Shown here: piece by piece, positions 5,899-9,449 of the stretch | Layout of the letters: every line of letters begins with the position of its first letter | Position numbering within the stretch: position 1 is the first letter of the stretch | The notes under the pieces: generated by a model | Seen by the model: the letters and a program-made list of their open reading frames with translations, nothing else | Told to the model about the DNA's origin: nothing | The model's database searches: none | Translations under genes and position numbers: made by a program | From: an uncultured Porphyromonadaceae bacterium | GTDB lineage: Bacteria > Bacteroidota > Bacteroidia > Bacteroidales > Muribaculaceae | Reading direction: 5' to 3' | Length of the DNA stretch: 9,449 nt | NCBI GenBank assembly: GCA_947176615.1 | Contig: CAMWRO010000086.1 | Span: 1-9,449, forward strand

Positions 5899-6885
5899 AT
5901 GATTAAACAATTACTCTCATGCGCTGCAGTTGCAGCACTCTCGTTCAGCGTTAACGCCGAAACGCTTGATCTTTCACTTGAAAATCTCAATTCCGGATGG
6001 GATTCCTCCTATGACAAGGACACAAAGACAATTACATTTGATGGCGCATGGAAAGGCTGCGGATGGTGGCTCGGAAATGCCGATTACAGCAAATATGACG
6101 AAGTCGTTGTTGAATTTGAACCGGTTGAATTTGACGTCCAGCTCGTAGTAGAGTACAACGGAGACCCGAAACCGGCCGCATCTGACGCTATGGCTCCCGC
6201 CGGAAAAGACAAAGTGATTGTTGAGCTGAACCCCGAATACAAGAATGACGTGATGCAGATTTACATTCAGAATTCTGCAGCCGGAACTCTGACTCTCAAA
6301 GCAGCCTACATCCAAAACGCTGAAGTTTTTGATCCGACTGCCTCAGTATTGCTGTGGGAAGGCGAGCAAGCCCTCGACTGGTGGGAGCACGCTGTTAAAA
6401 TTCCCGTGTCGGACTTCAAAGCCGCTAAAATACAGGTCGGCGACGAACTGGCCATCACCTATACCCTCCCCACCGACGGAGGCAGCCTGAAACTTCAGCT
6501 TCTTGAAAGCAGCTGGAGCCAGCACATCCTTCCCGGATTTGAAAATGTGGAAGGCTATCAAAAGGAATACGGCACTGTTTATTTCGGCCAGTCAGGCACT
6601 TTCAAAATGCCCCTTATCGAGGCTGACGTCACCGACCTTACTGACGCTGCCGCCAATCAGTCGTTAATGCTTGTCGGCGACAATTTCACCGTAACAAAGG
6701 TTGAAATTCTCCGTCAGCAGAGCGGCGTTGAAAACATCGTTGCCGAGGCCGATGCCAACGCTCCTGTCAATGTCTACAACATCGCAGGCCAGCAGGTTCG
6801 CGCCAACGTTCTCCCCGCTGAAGCCACTGAAGGTCTCGCACCCGGCTTCTACATCGTGGGCAACAAGAAGGTTCTCGTGAAATAA
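5899..6885 (+). CDS. Secreted two-domain Trp-rich protein with T9SS-like C-terminal tail, function unknown
   Basis: I do not recognise a named family. The 328-residue protein begins with a signal peptide (MIKQLLSCAAVAALSFSVNA, cleavage likely before Glu21). Residues about 21-137 look like an all-beta domain rich in aromatic residues (GWDSSYD, AWKGCGWWLGNADYSKYD). Residues about 140-273 look like a second beta domain (LLWEGEQALDWWEH, LLESSWSQH, ending FTVTKVEIL). Alternating hydrophobic strands and exposed Trp/Tyr resemble carbohydrate-binding jelly rolls; this is inference. The last 42 residues (NVYNIAGQQVR ... GLAPGFYIVGNKKVLVK) follow the Bacteroidota C-terminal sorting pattern (YNxxGQxV, LxxGxYIV, KxxxK) used in type IX secretion or surviving as a remnant of it. 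Own promoter region upstream and a strong terminator after it suggest a single-gene unit. GH31 is the next gene, so a glycan-binding role is possible. Confidence 0.8.
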   Translation: MIKQLLSCAAVAALSFSVNAETLDLSLENLNSGWDSSYDKDTKTITFDGAWKGCGWWLGNADYSKYDEVVVEFEPVEFDVQLVVEYNGDPKPAASDAMAPAGKDKVIVELNPEYKNDVMQIYIQNSAAGTLTLKAAYIQNAEVFDPTASVLLWEGEQALDWWEHAVKIPVSDFKAAKIQVGDELAITYTLPTDGGSLKLQLLESSWSQHILPGFENVEGYQKEYGTVYFGQSGTFKMPLIEADVTDLTDAAANQSLMLVGDNFTVTKVEILRQQSGVENIVAEADANAPVNVYNIAGQQVRANVLPAEATEGLAPGFYIVGNKKVLVK

Positions 6886-6890
6886 TCGCG

Positions 6891-6917
6891 ACTCCAAGCA
6901 ACTCCAAGCAACTCCAA
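6891..6917 (+). repeat. Short tandem repeat, 10-base unit
   Basis: ACTCCAAGCA occurs twice in direct succession, followed by a partial third copy ACTCCAA (2.7 copies). It lies between the stop codon at 6885 and the terminator at 6929. Probably a slippage product in untranslated sequence. Confidence 0.8.
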
Positions 6918-6928
6918 ATACATTAATG

Positions 6929-6967
6929 AAAAAATCGGTCATGACGTGGTGTCAAGGCCGATTTTTT
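6929..6967 (+). terminator. Rho-independent terminator after the secreted protein gene
   Basis: AAAAAATCGG (6929-6938) pairs with CCGATTTTTT (6958-6967), extended inward by a T-G and a C-G pair, an A/A mismatch, and TGAC/GTCA around the loop GTGGT (6946-6950). The T run 6962-6967 is part of the 3' arm. The hairpin starts 43 bases after the stop codon. The A-rich left arm means it could also work on the opposite strand. Confidence 0.85.
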
Positions 6968-6969
6968 AT

Positions 6970-6977
6970 TATCTTTG
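6970..6977 (+). promoter_or_regulatory. Bacteroidota -7 element for the GH31 gene
   Basis: TATCTTTG is an exact TAnnTTTG match, 28 bases before the chosen GH31 ATG and two bases after the T tract of the preceding terminator. No obvious -33 box; that region falls within the terminator hairpin. The GH31 gene is therefore probably transcribed independently of the upstream gene. Confidence 0.6.
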
Positions 6978-7005
6978 CGCCAAATGCGTAAAATTATTTC
7001 GACCC

Positions 7006-9435
7006 ATGAAAATTCATTCCACACTCGGCAGTGTGCTTATGCTGCTGTCGCCTCTTGCCGCTTTGGCCGCAAATGACAACTCTTTCCACGTCACCACCCC
7101 CGGTGGACGCAACGTTGTCGTGACACTTGTAACTGACGACATCGTGCGAGTCGACAACTATGCCCAAGGTGAGAAACTCACCCTCACCCCCGCCTCGGTT
7201 CTCACCGAATCGACAGCCTCGGCCCCATCAGTCAGCTATACCGACGGGGTCGCCCGAGTAATCTCCACCCCTACCGGAATGGTGATAAGCATCGACCCGG
7301 AGACAGGCGGCGTGACCATCTCGGCCGGTGCCGACCGCGCCGTCAGCGACAACGGACTCCGCACCGTCAGCGACGGCAAGCAGCAACTCACGCTTTCAAC
7401 GATGGGCAGCGGCTCGTTCTACGGAGCGGGCGAGCGCGGCTACAGCTTAAACCTTGCCGGGGACACACTGGTGATGTACAACAAGCAGAACTACGGCTAT
7501 ACCGCCGGGGAACAGCGCATCAAGCAGATGAACATCACGATGCCCCTGTTCCTGTCGTCCAACGGTTACGCCGTTGTATTTGACGACTTCGCCGCTGCCG
7601 AAATGGTGATGTCCAACCCCATCGTCTACACTACCGAGTCACGCCGCCCGGTTTCTTACTACTTCATCAACGGCGCAGGCTCTCTCGCCGATGTCACCTC
7701 GCGACTCTCGTCGCTGACAGGACGTCAGGACCTTCCGCCGTTCTGGGCAATGGGATATATCACCTCCAAATACGGCTATCACACCGAAGCCGAGACCCGC
7801 GGCGTGGTCGACACTCTGCGCCGTGCCGGTTATCCCCTCGACGGCATCGTGCTCGACCTCTACTGGTATGGCAAGGAGCAGGACATGGGCCGTCTCGCTT
7901 GGGACAAAGATCAGTGGCCCAATCACTCCAAGATGCTTGCCGACCTTAAAAAACAGGGGGTGAACCTCGTGGCAATATCGCAACCCTACGTCCTGCGCAA
8001 CGGCCGCGCCCTTGACAACTACAACGAGCTTGCCCCCAAGGGTATGTTTGTCAAGGACTCGCTCGGCAACCCGCAGGAAGTGAAAATATGGGTGGGCGAA
8101 GGAGGAATGTTTGACGTCTCCAACCCCGACACCCGCACATGGCTCCGCAACCGCTACAAAGACCTTACCGTCGACGGCATCACCGGATGGTGGGGCGACC
8201 TCGGGGAACCGGAAGTTCACCCCGAGACCGGCCGTCACGCCAACGGTCTCACCGCCCGCGAGTATCACAACCTCTACGGCAACGACTGGAGCTCGATAAT
8301 ATATGAACTGTTCCGCGAGGAATTCCCCGACACCCGACTCATGACCCTCATGCGCGGCGGAACCACCGGCTTGCAGCGTTACAGCGTCTATCCGTGGTCG
8401 ACCGACGTGTCCCGCTCGTGGGGAGGACTGCAGCCGCAGGTCGTCATCATGCTCAACTCCGGACTCAGCGGCCTCGGCTACATGAGCCACGACGTGGGCG
8501 GATTTGCAATCGACCCCGAGCACCCCTATGACCCCGAACTTTATGTGCGCTGGCTGCAACTCGGCACCTTCTCCCCCATTCTGCGCACCCATGCACAGGC
8601 AACAGCCGAACCGTTCAAATACCCCGACCACCAGAACATAATTCTGCCTCTGATTCAGGCACGCTACCGCTGGCTCCCCTACAATTACACCCTTGCCTAC
8701 GAAAATTCCGCAATGGGTCTCCCGCTCGTCAGACCGCTCAACTTCTACTCGCCCGGCTCGTCGCGCTATGACGACATCACCGACGAGTATCTGTGGGGAC
8801 GCGACATCCTCGTCGCACCGGTGCTGACACCCGGCACCACCGAGCGGCGTGTCGTCTTCCCTGATGGAACATGGGTCGACTACACCAACACATCCCGTGT
8901 CTACCACGGCGGCGACACCATCATGTACCCCGCCCCGCTCGACGTGCTGCCCATGTTTGTCCGCGCCGGGTCATTCATCCCGCAGGCCGACTACGCGATG
9001 AAAAACACCGGCGACTACCGCCCCGACCGGCTCACTGTCGAGTATTTCCCGGTAAAGGGAACCGGCAAGACATCCTACACCCTTTTCGAGGATGACCGCA
9101 AATCGACAACCTCACTGCGTGACAACGCCTATACCCTCGTCACTTTCACCGGCGACGAATCGGCCGACGGCACCATCGCCATCACTGTCGACTCCAAAGG
9201 GACCTACCCGGAAGCACCGCTGTCGCGCCGACTGACATTTGCCATCCACAATGTCCCGGCCCCGGTACCCCCCGCCGATATTACCGTAAACGGCAACTAC
9301 ATCAACCGCCGCGCCATCCGCTACAACCCCGACACCGCGACCCTGACCGTCATGACCGGCTGGGAGCCTGCCTCGGGACCTCTGGAACTGAAAATAAGAG
9401 GTTGTTTAATAACAAATGTGAACCCAAAGTGGTAG
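7006..9435 (+). CDS. Secreted GH31 alpha-glucosidase / alpha-transglucosylase
   Basis: Family 31 retaining enzyme acting on alpha-linked glucosides, by hydrolysis or glucosyl transfer. From ATG 7006 the protein has 809 residues; an upstream ATG at 6946 would add 20 residues, but it lies inside the terminator and hides the signal peptide (residues 1-22, ending LAALAA). An N-terminal beta-sandwich (about 24-240) precedes the barrel, whose marks are PPFWAMGYITSKYGYH, DGIVLDLYWYG, the nucleophile block GWWGDLGEPE with Asp398, and WSTDVSRSWGGL with the likely acid/base Asp467. The 69-residue spacing and the DLGEPE form resemble, from memory, the Cellvibrio 4-alpha-glucosyltransferase Agd31B, so transglucosylation is possible. 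GLGYMSHDVGGFA and the RTHA segment follow, then C-terminal beta domains (about 650-795). No lipobox, so probably periplasmic. No susC/susD genes are adjacent. The last 14 residues look atypical. Donor and acceptor are not determinable here. Confidence 0.93.
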   Translation: MKIHSTLGSVLMLLSPLAALAANDNSFHVTTPGGRNVVVTLVTDDIVRVDNYAQGEKLTLTPASVLTESTASAPSVSYTDGVARVISTPTGMVISIDPETGGVTISAGADRAVSDNGLRTVSDGKQQLTLSTMGSGSFYGAGERGYSLNLAGDTLVMYNKQNYGYTAGEQRIKQMNITMPLFLSSNGYAVVFDDFAAAEMVMSNPIVYTTESRRPVSYYFINGAGSLADVTSRLSSLTGRQDLPPFWAMGYITSKYGYHTEAETRGVVDTLRRAGYPLDGIVLDLYWYGKEQDMGRLAWDKDQWPNHSKMLADLKKQGVNLVAISQPYVLRNGRALDNYNELAPKGMFVKDSLGNPQEVKIWVGEGGMFDVSNPDTRTWLRNRYKDLTVDGITGWWGDLGEPEVHPETGRHANGLTAREYHNLYGNDWSSIIYELFREEFPDTRLMTLMRGGTTGLQRYSVYPWSTDVSRSWGGLQPQVVIMLNSGLSGLGYMSHDVGGFAIDPEHPYDPELYVRWLQLGTFSPILRTHAQATAEPFKYPDHQNIILPLIQARYRWLPYNYTLAYENSAMGLPLVRPLNFYSPGSSRYDDITDEYLWGRDILVAPVLTPGTTERRVVFPDGTWVDYTNTSRVYHGGDTIMYPAPLDVLPMFVRAGSFIPQADYAMKNTGDYRPDRLTVEYFPVKGTGKTSYTLFEDDRKSTTSLRDNAYTLVTFTGDESADGTIAITVDSKGTYPEAPLSRRLTFAIHNVPAPVPPADITVNGNYINRRAIRYNPDTATLTVMTGWEPASGPLELKIRGCLITNVNPKW

Positions 9436-9449
9436 CATCTTTCAGTTAA

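Noticed and set aside
7639..8907. 422-codon open frame on the minus strand
   Set aside because: Antisense to the GH31 catalytic domain; composition is Val/Gly/Ala/His-rich and no motif is visible. Treated as a shadow frame.

Overview
The window looks like chromosomal DNA of a gut-type Bacteroidales. Muribaculaceae-like is my best guess, from the flavour of the proteins and the moderately high GC; this is inference, not a database match. Supporting signs are start codons without Shine-Dalgarno sequences, several TAnnTTTG (-7) promoter elements of the Bacteroidota type, a short-LID adenylate kinase, a secreted protein ending in a type-IX-secretion-like tail, and secreted GH3 and GH31 glycoside hydrolases.

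Layout. Positions 1-864 (minus strand) hold the 5' part of a secreted GH3 glycosidase. Its frame is broken by an in-frame TAG at 79-81, and recognisable GH3 sequence continues to the window edge. Positions 1080-4542 (minus strand) hold two housekeeping transcription units. The upstream unit is fabD-xseB, read from a TAnnTTTG promoter at 4581-4588 and closed by a 16-bp perfect hairpin at 3384-3418. The downstream unit is trpS-hpt-adk, read from a promoter at 3317-3324 and closed by a strong hairpin plus T-tract at 1019-1062. Positions 4667-5685 (plus strand, divergent from fabD) hold tatA-tatC, a minimal twin-arginine translocase. Positions 5899-6885 (plus) encode a two-domain, Trp-rich secreted protein of unknown function, followed by a good terminator. 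Positions 7006-9435 (plus) encode a secreted GH31 alpha-glucosidase or alpha-transglucosylase with its own promoter.

How the parts fit. The central block is core metabolism and information processing: fatty-acid initiation, exonuclease VII small subunit, Trp-tRNA charging, purine salvage, adenylate balance and Sec-independent export. It is flanked by cell-envelope carbohydrate-handling genes. No SusC/SusD pair, regulator, RNA gene, CRISPR array or complete mobile element is visible. No gap between genes exceeds 300 bases. I did not find a convincing new multi-gene system. The points most worth a second look are the broken GH3 with an apparently missing nucleophile, the cluster of TGACA/TGTCA words upstream of the secreted protein, that protein itself, and the short odd C-terminus of GH31 near the window end.
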